DNA from: Zizania palustris
Taxonomy: Eukaryota; Streptophyta; Magnoliopsida; Poales; Poaceae
Length of the DNA stretch: 64,000 nucleotides
Direction of reading: 5' to 3'
NCBI GenBank assembly: GCA_019279435.1
Contig: JAAALK010000082.1
Coordinates: forward strand, 74,558,989 to 74,622,988
The notes below the pieces were generated by a model, which was not told where the DNA came from, did no database searches, and saw nothing but the letters and a program-made list of their open reading frames with translations. The position numbers and the translations under genes are program-made. Of this stretch, positions 23,101-34,872 are shown in pieces. Positions within the stretch are counted from its first letter, which is position 1, and every line of letters starts with the position of its first letter.

Positions 23101-24191
23101 TGGTAAGAGCACCTAAAGCTGGGATTCCATTTCGGTTGTATGTCGCCGCTAAAGATGGCGTGATTGGAGTCGTGCTGACCTAGGAGGTAGAGGGGAAGGA
23201 GTACATCATCACATTCTTGAGCCGCCGCCTGCTGGACGCCGAAACCAGGTACGCGTTTGTGGAGCGATTATGTTTATCACTTTATTACGCGTGCACCAAG
23301 TTACGCCACTATCTTCTCCCCACTACAAGTGTTGTCATTTGCCAAACTGATGTTATAAAGTACATGTTACAGAATCCGATTCTAAGTGGAAGAATCGGAA
23401 AATGGGCTTACACATTAATTGAGTACGATTTGGCCTACGAGCCCCTGAGAGTCATGAAAGGACAAGTCGTAGCCGATTTTATAGTTGATCATCACATAGA
23501 TGTTAGCTGGAATGATACTATTGCTTTAGTTGAGGTAGTGCCATGGAAACTTTATTTTGATGGTTCGGCTTGCAAGAGTGGCCAAGGCATTGAGGTGGTT
23601 CTCACATCACCTAATGGGATGCACTTTGAAACTTCGGCAAGACTAGAATTTACTTCCACTAACAACCAAGCTGAATACGAGGCTTTATTGCTAGGTCTTG
23701 AATTACTAGAATCCGTAGGCGCTAGACATGTTCACGCATATGGTGATTCGTTATTAGTAGTACAACAAGTAGCTAAGAATGCTCAATGTTTTAATGGCTT
23801 GCTGAATAGTTACTTGGACAAGTGTCTAGACATAGTTGCTACTTTTAATGATTTCAAAATATCTCATGTGTCAAGAGAAGCCAATTCAATCGCCAATGAT
23901 TTGGCTCAGCAAGCATCCAGCTACCAAGTCAGGAGAGGAAAATTTTCTGTATTGGAGAAGCCGATGCTCAGCCTCACTACCGAAGCCAGTAACAGTGGGC
24001 AGGCGCACCCTCCGGGTCGAACCCCTCTGGTTGCCGAAGGTCACTACGCGCCAAGGATCCTAGACCGGAGTGCCCTGCCGACCGAAGGTGCTGACACGCC
24101 GGAGTCCATAAGCCGAAGCCTCCTGCACGGAGAGGACTCCCCAGAGCCCGAACCCTCCGAAGGGCTTCGGCCCCGCACACTCCGAATGGAC
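23101..24191 (+). pseudogene. pol (rnh): Element A dual RNase H region
   Basis: The first, gypsy-type RNase H is partial and out of frame at its start (TAG near 23180), with the YACTKLRHYLL block near 23286. A second, archaeal-type RNase H (RVT_3-like) follows at about 23545: YFDGSA, NNQAEYEAL, YGDSLLVVQQ and NSIANDLAQQ supply the acidic residues. Possession of both domains defines the Tat lineage. The linker after 23940 is made of CCGAAG-rich DNA. The region ends at the solo LTR. Confidence 0.85.
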
Positions 24192-24757
24192 TGAGGAGCC
24201 ATGCTGAATAGCGTGGGCCTCATAGCCCCAGATGTGATGAGTCATTGTCAACGATAGTCAAAGAGGACTGCAGAAGAGAGGAGATCTGCTGTTTCATGGG
24301 CCGCATGTGACTCAGGTACACGGGCAGCAAGCGACTGTCGGGCAGAGGAGGTTGCGAAGTCGGGCTGGCCCAATCCGGGTACATGGGCCAGAAGCAGCAG
24401 AAGACCCACTAGGCTGTTGACCAGGATTGACTCAGGTACACGGGCGATGAGTGATTGCCGGGATGAGAGAGCTGCAGAATCAGGCCGGCCCAATCCGGGT
24501 ACCTGGTGCAAAGTCGGTGGAGGCTTTGTCAGTTTCGGCGCAAAACTGACAACCGTTGATCTTGTATCGGACTGTCCAGAAGAGAAGCCGTAGTCGCTAC
24601 GAAAGCTTAGCTTCCGGATAAGTCATCTGTATCTCTAGGCCCACAGTCAGTCAGTCGAGTTTGTAAAAAATCCTAAGGGCAATTGAGTCTTTTCCTTTAT
24701 TTCATCGTCTGTAAAAAACCCTAAGGGGCTGGTGGAATATTTCTAGTGTTGGGCAGC

Positions 24758-24767
24758 CTATAAATAG
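24758..24767 (+). promoter_or_regulatory. TATA box of the solo LTR
   Basis: CTATAAATAG, same place as in H. A solo LTR can still start transcription into the flanking integrase remnant. Confidence 0.6.
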
Positions 24768-25200
24768 GGCCCCAATCCCTAGGGTTAGGTCACCCTTTTG
24801 CTGAAATCACTTTTCAATCCATTCCTTGGGTCATTCCTCTTTGTTCCCTGCATTTTTCTCTCTCTTGTTTGTGCGCCGCCAGGCTTCTGCTCTTAGCATT
24901 TTGTCTGGCATTTATTTCGGTTCTTCTTGATGCAGTAAGCTTCTATTCTCTGTTCGTGTGCAGCAAATCTGCATCATTTTTATGGCTTCGTCTCACGCGC
25001 ACAACAATTTTTCTTGAGAAGATGTGTCTCTGTGGCTTCTGTTCTTCACGTGAGGTGTACTAGTTCTTGCTGGTTGCAAGTAGTACTACTTCTCTGTAGC
25101 TACAGTGTTGTATTACTCTAGCCTTGCTTTTCCTGTGTTTCTTTTTGATCGAGTTGACAGGGCTAAAGTCCCTTTTCTTGTGTGAAGTCCAACTCGAATT

Positions 25201-25545
25201 AGCAGACTTCGAATCTGCAGACTTCGAATCTGCAGGCTTCGAATCTGCAGACTTCGAATCAGCAGACTTCGAATCTACAGACTTCGAATCAGCAGGCTTC
25301 GAATCTGCAGACTTTGAATCTACAGACTTTGAATCAGCAGACTTCGAATCAGCAGACTTCGAATCAACAGACTTCGAATCAGCAGACTTCGAATCAGCAG
25401 ACTTCGAATCTGCAGGCTTCGAATCTGCAGACTTCGAATTAGCAGACTTCAAATCAGCAGACTTCGAATCAGCAGGCTTCGAATATGCAAGCTTTGAATC
25501 TGCAGGCTTCGAATCTGCAGGCTTCGAATCCGCAGATTTTGAAGC
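25201..25545. repeat. Minisatellite of 23 x 15 bp inside the solo LTR
   Basis: Consensus (A/T)GCAGACTTCGAATC repeated in perfect 15-bp register, with point changes but no change in unit length. Because 15 is a multiple of three, all six frames stay open, giving ADFES repeats on plus and SADSK repeats on minus. The other family S LTRs lack it at this place. Confidence 0.95.
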
Positions 25546-25873
25546 AGGCTTCGACACTGGCTTCGCCAAGTAACTTACTGGAGACAACCTTGAACAGTAA
25601 TCTCTCAATCAATTGCTGTGATTTATTTCTGTGAAGTTTTGATCTGCCATGATTTGAATGCATTGATTATTTTGCCTATTAGCACTGTGTTGGTGTCTCT
25701 TTGTTTAGAACACCGATCGTTTCTAGGCTAGATACTCTTAGGTTTTGGTGATCTGTTTACGTCTTGCTGCTAAGTCTTTTGAGGTGCATTGGGTGTTGGG
25801 AGCAGGCCATTGTTTTGAAAGAATTTTTAGGCGCCCATTCACCCCCCCTCTGGTCGCTACTTTCGGTCCTACA

Positions 25874-27241
25874 CGGACACCTCGGCCAGGCTTTGTGCAG
25901 GAGCTGGGATCCCCCGAAGTCAGTAGTTTAGAAGTTTTTTCAGAAGGTGGACCAGCGAAATCCTCTGAAACCTGTAAGGGCGATTGGAGAGTCCCAATCG
26001 TCCAGTATTTGAGAGACCCTAGCCAAAGGGTTGATCGGAAGGTTCGACAACAAGTGTTCAAATTCGTGTTGGTAGACGACACATTGTATCGCCGAACCAT
26101 CAACGGAGTGCTATTGAAGTGTTTAGACCATGAACAATCTCAGGTGGCCACAGGAGAAGTCCATGAAGGGCTTTGCAGCACTCATCAGTCGGCCCAAAAA
26201 ATGAGTTGGATGCTCAAAAGAGCGGGTTTTTATTGGCCGACTATGATTGAAGATTGTTTCAAATACTATAGAGGGTGTGAAGCATGTCAGAGGTTTGGCA
26301 ATATTCAGTTAGTGCCTGCTTCATTGCTCAATCCTATTGTCATGCCATGGCCGTTTCGAGGTTAGAGTTTAGACTTCATCAGCCAGATCTACCCTCCTTC
26401 CTCAAAAGGGCATCGGTTCGTGCTAATGGCGACAGATTACTTCACTAAGTGGACCGAGACCGTACCTCTCAAGAACATTACTCACAATGAGGTACGTGAG
26501 TTTATTTTGAAGCATATCTTACATAGATTCGGCATTCCCCAAACTCTTACTACAGATCAAGGTAGTTCATTTGTCTCTGGAGAAGTAAGGGACTTCGCCG
26601 AATATTATGGTATTAAGTTGATAAACTCTTCACCTTACTATGCTCAGGCCAATGGTCAGGACGAGTCTAGTAACAAAACCATGATTAAGCTCATTAAGAA
26701 GAAAACTAAAGAGTTTCCTAAAATGTGGCATGAAGTGCTTTCCGAGGCATTATGGGCTTGTAGGATTGCGAAGCACGGTGCTACTAACGTAAGTCCATAT
26801 GAATTGGTATATGGACAAGAAGCCGTTCTGCCCGTAGAGGTAGATCTTGGCTCCTTGAGAGTGTTAAAGCAAGATGGCTTATCAGTCGACGAGTATGAAA
26901 CTCTTCTAAAGGATAATCTAGAGGAAGTGACCGATAAGAGACTAAGGGCTTTAGAAGCCGTAGAAATGGACAAGAAGAGAGTAGCTAGAGCCTACAATAA
27001 AAAAGTTAGACCAAAATCGTTTCAAATAGGATACTTAGTGTGGAAAATGATTTTACCCTTAGGCACGAAGAGTCCCAAGTTTGGTAAATGGTCATCTAGT
27101 TGGGAAGGTCCTTTTAAGATAGTCGAAGTCGCTCCCGACAACGCATACGTGTTGGAATCCCTGCAGGGAGAGCGGTTTCGAAGAGCTTTGAATGGTAGGT
27201 ACTTGAAAAGGTATTTCCCAAGTGTGTGGCAAACATCATAA
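25874..27241 (+). pseudogene. pol (int): Element A integrase
   Basis: A linker is followed by the HHCC zinc domain (VHEGLCSTHQ ... GCEACQRFG, about 26160-26295), a catalytic core with D in MATDYFTKW, D in TTDQGSSF and E in QDESSNK, and a C-terminal part with WEGPFKIVEV. One TAG near 26364 lies between zinc domain and core; the core and tail then run open to 27241. The frame does not continue smoothly from the RNase H part across the solo LTR, so there is a further shift. The product would be nuclear and join element ends to the target, making 5-bp duplications. Confidence 0.9.
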
Positions 27242-27311
27242 AAGTGTTGGAAAACCGATATTGATGGTATCTTCTTTAGCTCGTTGTACCTTTTAGTTCA
27301 CTCAGTTCACT

Positions 27312-27329
27312 AAAAGGCAGGGTGGCATG
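27312..27329 (+). other. Polypurine tract of element A
   Basis: AAAAGGCAGGGTGGCATG directly before the 3' LTR. Confidence 0.75.
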
Positions 27330-28609
27330 TGTTGATAGCAAAAAATGGCATTTATGGCTAGAACGTCAAAATATCAATTTTGGTGATTTGGGCCAAAAAT
27401 ACACATGTCTAGGATCTGTACGAAGCCCTACAGGGCCAAAGTCCATTGAGCTATGGGCTCCGAAAGCCTCTAGCCAGCCCATGGGCTTCGGCCAGGAAGC
27501 CTGCGGAGGCCCACGCTACCGAAGCTTTGGCCCGAGGAGCAGGCCTCGACGGGCCTGGCCGAAGCCCACCTCGGCAGAGATAGAGTTGTATGCGTTTCTA
27601 GCTCAATCTTTATCTCTATCTGGCCAGATTAATAGCAGATTAGATTAGGAGTTAAGCCCCTATAAATAGAGAGGCAAGGCCGGCGTAGAGAACCCCCCAA
27701 CTCAAACCAAACCAAAGCCCATGCTTTGATCGTATTTACTTTACCTTTATTTTCCTGTACCTCTTCGTGGGTTTGCCTAGAAGCCCTCCGCCGGCCACTA
27801 CGGAACAATGGTAACCCTTGTTACTTTGCTTGTGAAGTATCCGCTAATCTATGTAATAGATTGTTATCGCCTTGTTACTTCGCCTGTGAAGTATCCGCTA
27901 ATCTGCGTAATAGATTGCTACCTTCGCTACTAGTGCAACACTTAGCAAAATTCGGTCCTCAGGCCGAATTGGTACTTCGAATCATCTCTGCTGCAGGTTC
28001 GCACGTTCGGAGCCACTTCGTCGGAGGAGTTCGGAGCTGAGAGATCGGTTTTGAGGTCCCAGGACAACCTTCGGCAGGACCACAGGCTCCGACAACAGGC
28101 TTCGCCAGCATACTTCGTCGCAACAGGCTTCGCCACGATCATACTCCACACCGGACGAAGTTGTACTCACGCGTGGCCCTCGAGTCATTATTCCGTAGTT
28201 TGCTGTATCAGAGATCACACGCCGAACCCTGCTGTTCAGAGGTGATCGCCGTGTCCAGATCCATTCAGAGTCCATCTTCGGCCGGATCAGTCCGAATGCC
28301 GAAGCACCCTTCGGCGGAGCACTTCGCACCAGACGCCGAAGGTACACTTCGGTGACCCCATCGCACTAGACTTCGAACCAGACGGGGTCCGACTGGTTTG
28401 TTGATTTTATTCTGTTTAATCTATCTTTTTCGGCTAATTGGATTATTTTGTGTAATCTGGTTGTCTAGCGACTCCACCCCCTTATCACTATTAAGGGTAG
28501 TCAGAACGTGACATCGGTGCCACGTTACGCTTAGGCTAGTCCCTAAGTATCCGTGCACTTTTGGATCGTCGAACTGACCCAAGTGCGGGGGCACGTTTCC
28601 GTGTCAACA
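27330..28609 (+). repeat. 3' LTR of element A
   Basis: Same length, TATA box (27660-27669) and ends as the 5' LTR. About 20 base differences and one C insertion occur in the first 360 bp, mostly C/T and G/A changes as expected from decay of methylated DNA. Confidence 0.95.
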
Positions 28610-28715
28610 GTTGGCCAATAAAAACCCGCTCTTTTGAGCATCCAACTCATCTTCTGGGCCAACTGATGAGTACCGCAAAGTCCTTCATGTACTTCACCCA
28701 TTACAAGTTTAGATT
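28610..28715 (-). pseudogene. pol (int): Element C integrase zinc-domain fragment between insertions A and B
   Basis: About 100 bp of C are stranded here, including one copy each of the two target duplications. The minus strand encodes the first half of the HHCC domain (GEVHEGLCGTHQ and KMSWMLKRAGFYWP). It links C sequence at 49856 with C sequence at 16742 and proves that C is one element. Confidence 0.9.
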
Positions 28716-29210
28716 TGTTGGGGGAAAATATCTCATCTTCGGGGTTATTGCCGAAGCAACATAAAGGCAGTCATCAGGTTCGAAGGTTCTCAGAAGATCA
28801 TCTTCGAAGACACCCGGAACCCCATTCGAAGCACGAAGATAGGCATTGGTTTGGAGTATGTCTTCGAACTAAAGCCCTTCAAGATCTTTTCTGCCAGCTA
28901 AGATGGAAGACTTATCTTCTTTCTTATTAGATTAGTCTTTTACCATTTTAGCCCTATTAAGGAAACCGAATAGTTTCCTTAATGTCGGTTGTAATAGAGG
29001 GGTAAATAGGTCTTTTCCTTAATGTTTGGGCCTATAAATACCCCCCATTTCACCCTGTAATAGGGACCGAATACAAGTGATCCAATACACACATTCGAAC
29101 TATTCTAAGTTATTATCCTTTCGGAGGCTTAGAACAGTTCTCTTCGCAAACACTTCGTTTGTTAGTTTCTTTTCTACAGAAACCTGTTAGCGTAATCTTT
29201 TACGCCAACA
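28716..29210 (+). repeat. 5' LTR of element B (495 bp)
   Basis: Starts TGTTGGGGGAAAATATC and ends TTTTACGCCAACA. TATA box CTATAAATA at 29032-29040. It differs from the 3' LTR at two sites (near 28760 and 29010). Confidence 0.95.
29032..29040 (+). promoter_or_regulatory. TATA box of the B 5' LTR
   Basis: CTATAAATA, repeated at 49677-49685 in the 3' LTR, about 170 bp before the LTR end. Confidence 0.7.
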
Positions 29211-29212
29211 GT

Positions 29213-29230
29213 TGGCGCCGTCCGTGGGGA
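29213..29230 (+). other. Primer-binding site of element B
   Basis: TGGCGCCGTCCGTGGGGA, 2 bp after the LTR end; a type common in Tat elements and different from that of A. Confidence 0.75.
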
Positions 29231-29272
29231 ACCTAGTCCAAAAAACTTCGTTCTCTACCAACTTCTTACATC

Positions 29273-32200
29273 ATGCCTCCTAAGCGGAGCGCACCTCGCT
29301 ATCCCACTCGGAGGTCCTCTCGGATCTCCGGAGAGATACCCTTCGACACAGTTGAAGTCGGAGGGTCTTCGGCTTTCCCTCCACAAACTCCGGAAGGGGC
29401 TTCTATCCCTCGAGCATACGAAGCCTCTCCGCCAACCCCTTCCATACTCCGGCAGCCCGGAGTCACTTCTCCACCCTCTATCCCGATTCGAACTGATCCT
29501 ACCAGTTCTCAAGACCCGAAAGGTCCTTCCGGAGGAGATGAAGATAGCCTTGGAGATATGGCCACTCAAATGACCAACCTTCAAGCTGAGGTAGCAAGAT
29601 GGCGACAAGAAGCTGCGAACAGGCTTCGCTCTCAAGCCATCCCAACTATCCCAGAAGTGCCCGAAGATGATGATATTGATTATCCCGAAGCCCCGGAGAA
29701 CGCCTCCTACGACAATGAATCTCCGTTGCATCCTGAGCTGCAGAAGGTTTGCTTTGATCCAAAGTTTAAAACTTCGAAGCTCTGCAAGTATGCCGGAGAT
29801 GAAGATCCCGGAGAGTTCGCGCGTTCTTATGCCCTAGCGATTGAGGCTAGCGGCGGAGTCAGAGACACTATGGCGAAGTGCTTCCCGTTAGCTCTTCAAG
29901 GAGTGGCGTTGAGATGGTTCTGGTCTTTAAAGCCAGGATCAATCAATTCGTGGTCGCAGTTGAAGAGGAAGTTTATAAGTAACTTTCAGGGCACCTTCGT
30001 GCCTCCTATGTCAACAGGAAGCCTTTTCCAGGTGAAACAGCTCCCCGGAGAAACATTGAGGCAGTACTTCAAGCGCTTCGCTCATACGAAGTCGCAAATT
30101 TGGGGGCTGTCCACATCCTCAGTGGTTGATGCGGCTCGGGAAGGCGTCAGTCATCAAGGCCTTCTAGATAAACTGCATCGGAAGAGCATCTCCTCAGTCT
30201 CACAATTGATGTCATACTTCGAGGAGTATGCGAGGTCAGAAGAGGGTTGGCTTCGGAGGACTGCTGCTACTTCGACTGTATTGCAAGAAGTCAAAGCAGA
30301 AGTGAAGACTTCGGCACAGCCGCAGGAACCAGTCTTCGAAGTGCAACATGATCGCAGAAGAGGGCAAAAGCACCCTCGCTCTGAAGTCTTGAATATTGCA
30401 CCCCCACAGAAGTTTGCACCAAGAGCTCCACAGTCTACGGGGAACAAGGCCAGCGGCTGGAGGCCGCCAGGGAAAACGGCTGGCAAGGGCCAGACCCTTT
30501 TTTGCTGTATTCATGGAGAAAATCGAAGTCATGCAACTGACACTTGCAAGGCTATCCTTACCCTAAGGGGAGAGTACTTGGAGAGAACTTCGGGTCGAGG
30601 CAGTACCGACCGAAGTCCAGCAGCAGCGCGCCCAGACCCGGTCCAGGCTGTGGCGCGGATAGAAAATTTTGATGCTGCAAGGCACCCTCCGGTGGCCAAT
30701 GTTATGCCACCTCCGAAGCAAGAGGAAGGGCAAGATAGAGGAAAGAGAGTAGTTCTCCCTATCTCCGGAGGAGGTACCCTCGGAAGCATGTCCAAGAGAC
30801 AGCGAAGAGAGTACGTTCGGGAAGTAGGTCATATTGGAACTTCGTCATCTGCAGCTGCAATGCCGGAGTGGTCTCATGTTCCGATATCTTTCTCTGCGGA
30901 GGATGCAGCTGGTATTAAGTTCCCGCATGCAGATCCATTGGTTATCACTGCTGATATTGCAGGGATTGAAGTCCGAAGGGTGGTAATTGACGGAGGTAGT
31001 TCGACAGATATCATTTTTGTGCAAGTCTTCGATCAGTTATGCATTTCCAGGAAGCATCTCCTTCCAACGGCTCGTCCTCTGCAAGGCTTCGCAGGACCTC
31101 CGCTTGATGCACTTGGTCAGATAGGCCTGGAAGTTACCTTCGGAGAAGGTTTATTAGCCCGAACTGAAGAAGTTATCTTTGATGTGATAGATGCCCCGTA
31201 TGCTTATAATGTCATCTTCGGACGGGGCATGTTGAATCAGTTCGGAGTTGTGGCGCATCACAACTACTTGTGCATGAAGATGCCCACACAAGCAGGAGTC
31301 CTAACAATCTTCGGAGATCAAGCCATTGCTCGGAGGGCGGAATATGGTCACGGTCCCCCTCTTGATCCGAGGCAAGTAAACAGTGTGCAGGATAATGAAG
31401 AAATTTTTTCAGCCTCATCCGAAGCTTCGAAGAAGTCTTTTCCGAGACCAAGTCCCGAAGGAGAGATTGCAACGAAGGTCATTGTTAAAGATGGTAAAGA
31501 ATACACTTTTCAATTTGGTAAAGATTTACCTCCCGAAGTTGCAACCTCCTTGGAAAAGGTCGTGGAAGAAAATTTGGATGTCTTCGCTTGGTCTGATGAA
31601 GATATCACCGGAGTCGATCGAGATATCATTGAACACAGTTTACTTGTAAACCCGAAGGCCCGGCCTGTTCGACAAGGACTCCGGAAGATGTCCGCAGAGA
31701 GAGCTGCTCTAGCTAAGGACGAAGTTGAAAAACTGTTGAAGGCTGGGATTATCAGAGAAGTGGCTCACACAGAATGGTTAGCCAACCCAGTCTTTGTCAG
31801 GAAGAAGTCTTCCGGGAAGTGGCGCATGTGCATTGATTTCACATCCTTGAATAAAGCATGCCCACGTGACCCCTACCCCATGCCCTGAATTGATCAGCTA
31901 GTTGACTCCACTGCAGGTTCGGAGTTACTAAGCTTCCTTGACGCGTATTCTGGTTATCATCAAATATGGTTGAAGCGCGAAGATGAAATCAAGACAAGCT
32001 TTGTAACTCCTTCGGGAGTCTTCTGCTATGTAAGAATGCCCTTCGGCCTAAGAAATGCCGGGGCTACTTTTTCCAGATTAGTTGCTAAGGCTCTAGGTCA
32101 TCAACTAGGTCGCAATGTGGAGGCCTATATGGATGATATTGTAATAAAGAGTGCTTTAAAGCACCAACATAGCCTAGACTTAGCAGAAACATTCAATAGC

Positions 32201-34663
32201 CTTCGGGCATGTGGGATCCGTCTTAACCCCGAAAAATGTATATTCGGAGCTAAGGCTGGAAAATTGTTAGGGTATTTAGTTTCAAGTAGGGGAATTGAAG
32301 CTAGCCCTACTCAAATAACTGCGCTGCAGAAGATGGCTCCTCCGGAGAATTTAAAGCAAGTGCAAAAGCTGACTGGACGTCTGGCCGCACTTAGCAGGTT
32401 TTTATCAAGGTCTGCGGAGAGGAGCTTGCCAATATTCAAAGCTTTGAAAGGGTCCGAAGATTTTGCATGGACACCGGAGTGTCAGAGAAGCTTCGAAGAT
32501 ATTAAAGATTATCTCAGTAATCTTGCTACACTCACGGTGCCTACTGCGGACGAAACCCTACTCCTGTACCTTGCAGCTACAGGTTCAGCTGTCTGCGCAG
32601 TCCTTGTCAAAGAAGTGGATTTCAATGGAAAGTTGGTCCAAAATCCTGTCTATTTTGTATCCGAAGCATTGTCAGGAGCGAAGACAAGATACTCCGAACT
32701 TGAGAAGTTCGTTTATGCTCTGATAATGGCTTCGAGGAAGCTAAGACATTATTTTTTGGCTCACAATGTAATTGTACCAACTTCGTATCCCTTAGGAGAT
32801 ATGCTCCGAAGTAAAGATTCCACTGGAAGGATTGGAAAGTGGGCAGTCGAGCTAGCACCCTTCGGAATATCTTTCTTGGCAAGGACAGCTATCAAATCCC
32901 AAGCCCTAGCAGACTTCGTAGCAGAGTGGACTCCACCTGCGAATTTGACTCCGGAGAAATCAAATGACTGAGTTTGGACTGTTTACTCCGATGGGGCTTT
33001 CCAAGCATCCGGAGCAGGCATTGGGGCAGTGTTGATTTCACCGTCAGGGCAAAGAGCAATGTACTCCGCAAGACTCAACTTTAAGTCTACCAATAATATA
33101 GCGGAGTACGAAGGGATTTTATTAGGACTCCGGAAAGCACGTGCTCTAGGGGCTACAAGAATAATTATAAAGACAGATTCTCAGATAGTAGCAGGGCACG
33201 TAGACAAAAGTTTTCAAGTTCGACATCCACAGCTTGCCAAATATTTAGAAGAAATTCGCAAGATCGAAGCACACTTCAAGGGTATTTCCATTCGGAGTAT
33301 ACCAAGAGCTAAAAACGTGCAAGCGGACATTTTAGCGAAGGCTGCAGCCGGAGCTGTGGATGTGCCTGAAGAAGCTTTCTATGAAGAGCTCAATATACCT
33401 TCGGTGCCACAAATTGCCTCTGCGGAGATTCTTTGCATTCCTAGTGCAGATTGGAAAGATTCGATCATAGAACTCTTGCAAGGAGGAACAAATTTGCCCG
33501 AAGAGCCCCAGTTGTCAAGATTAAAGCTCAGAGCAAGAAACTATCAGTTAATCAACGGTATATTATACAAGGCCGGAGTATGTTCCCCTCTACTCCGATG
33601 TGTATCTCAAGCCGAAGGCCAAGAAATTCTTCGAGAAATTCACGAAGGCCTTTGTGGAAGTCATTTAGCCCCTAGAGCTCTGGCAGGAAAAACACTTCGC
33701 CAGGGGCTTTATTGGCCCACAATAACAGCTGATGCGGAGAGCTTGGTCCGCACTTGTCAAGGATGCCAGTGGATGGGTCGACGGAGCCATCGCCCACCAA
33801 CAGCTCTTCAAGTCATTGCTCCAGTATGGCCCATGGCCAGATGGGGTATGGATCTAATTGGCCCCTTTCCAGTAGCAAAGGGAAATCTGAAGTTCGCAGT
33901 GGTAGCTATTGAATATTTTTCTAAGTGGGTGGAAGCAGAACCCTTAACAGCTATCACTTCGAACAATGTGCAGAAATTCTTCTGGAAGAACATTATTTGT
34001 CGGTTCGGAGTGCCTAGATACCTCACAGTTGATAATGGAACACAGTTCGACGCAGAACCCTTCAGGAAGTTTTGCGAAGACCTAGGCATTCAGCTATGTT
34101 TTGCTGCTGTGAGGCATCCTCAGTCGAATGGAGCCGTAGAGCGAGCCAATGGAAATATTTTATCAGGGCTAAATCGAAGAATAGTAGGATTAGCAAAAGG
34201 ACTGTGGACCGAAGAGCTTCCGAAGATTCTATGGTCCATTCGGACTACGCAAACAAGGTCCACAGGTTTTACTCCGTTCAGACTACTATTCGGAGATGAA
34301 GCTATGACTCCAACGGAGCTCAAAGGGGGATCATTTCGCAGCACCGAACCGGATATTGAAGAAGAAAGACAAGCTTCGTTAGATTTGTCAGAAGAAACAA
34401 GACTTCGAGCTGTAGCTAATTTATCAAAGTATCATCAGCAGACGAAGACTTGGTATGACCCGAAGGTTAAGTTCAACGAGTTAAGGCCGGGTCATCTTGT
34501 TCTACGAAGCATTATAGCACCAGGGAAGTTAGGCAATAAATGGGAAGGTCCATATCTAATTGTCCGCTCAGGGCGCCCTGGTTCATTTAAATTAGCTAAT
34601 TTAGAAGGTGAAGAGTTAGCACATACTTGGCATGCGGAGCACCTAAAGCGATACTTCGCATAA
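29273..34663 (+). pseudogene. gag-pol: Element B gag-pol polyprotein frame with two in-frame TGA codons
   Basis: One frame of 1796 codons from ATG 29273. Order: Gag with capsid-like region (about residues 150-330) and a zinc-binding CCIHGENRSHATDTC (about 410); aspartic protease with VIDGGSST (Asp about residue 573); RT with YMDD at 32126-32137; gypsy RNase H; archaeal-type RNase H (YSDGAF, NNIAEYEG, TDSQIV); integrase with HHCC zinc domain (IHEGLCGSH ... CQGCQ), core residues in WGMDLIG, TVDNGTQF and NGAVERAN, and a C-terminal WEGPYLIV. TGA at 31886-31888 (within RT) and at 32969-32971 (before the second RNase H) are the only breaks; the first fits C-to-T decay at a CpG. Otherwise intact, in keeping with near-identical LTRs. 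Confidence 0.93.
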
Positions 34664-34872
34664 GGGCTCCTTGTAATTCGCTTGTAATCACCTCTAAATT
34701 AATAAAGCATATTACCCTGATAGTTGCCTTCCCCTCATAGACTTCCAGCTTCCGAGTGGACGCACTGGAACCGCGGGGTCGACCGAGAGGGAAGTGTCAT
34801 TAAGCTGGGTTGTATTTTCGGACTTCGAACCCATAAAGTTCGAAGCCTCCGACGTGGGGGCTGACATAATCC
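34664..34872. other. B 3' untranslated region before the tandem repeat
   Basis: Non-coding DNA after the gag-pol stop, containing AATAAAG at about 34700 that could serve as a polyadenylation signal. No gene is seen. Confidence 0.4.

Larger units (their letters stand above)
24192..25873 (+). mobile_element. Solo LTR of Sirevirus family S (1682 bp)
   Basis: Starts TGAGGAGCC and ends GGTCCTACA, flanked by TGGAC (24187-24191) and CGGAC (25874-25878), matching at 4 of 5 bases. No internal Sirevirus DNA is present, so it is best read as the product of recombination between the two LTRs of a former full element. It has the duplicated U3 block (about 24310-24510), a TATA box at 24758-24767, and an unusual 15-bp minisatellite in the post-TATA part. 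Confidence 0.9.
16743..28609 (+). mobile_element. Element A: Tat/Ogre-like Ty3/gypsy retrotransposon with TSD GTTGG
   Basis: The two LTRs are equal in length (1280 bp) and flanked by GTTGG (16738-16742, 28610-28614). The order is LTR, primer-binding site, gag, protease, RT, RNase H, archaeal-type RNase H, integrase, polypurine tract, LTR. It is inserted in the integrase of C and belongs to the same broad family. LTR differences of about 5-6 percent in the part compared, mostly transitions, and many disabling mutations mark it as much older than B and H. A solo Sirevirus LTR (24192-25873) lies between the RNase H and integrase regions. Confidence 0.95.

Noticed and set aside
25201..25545. CRISPR-like repeat array
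   Set aside because: Units are contiguous without unique spacers, and the context is a plant retrotransposon.
25060..25608. Long SADSK-repeat protein on the minus strand and ADFES-repeat protein on the plus strand
   Set aside because: Both arise from the 15-bp minisatellite, which keeps all frames open; no start context or non-repeat domain is present.
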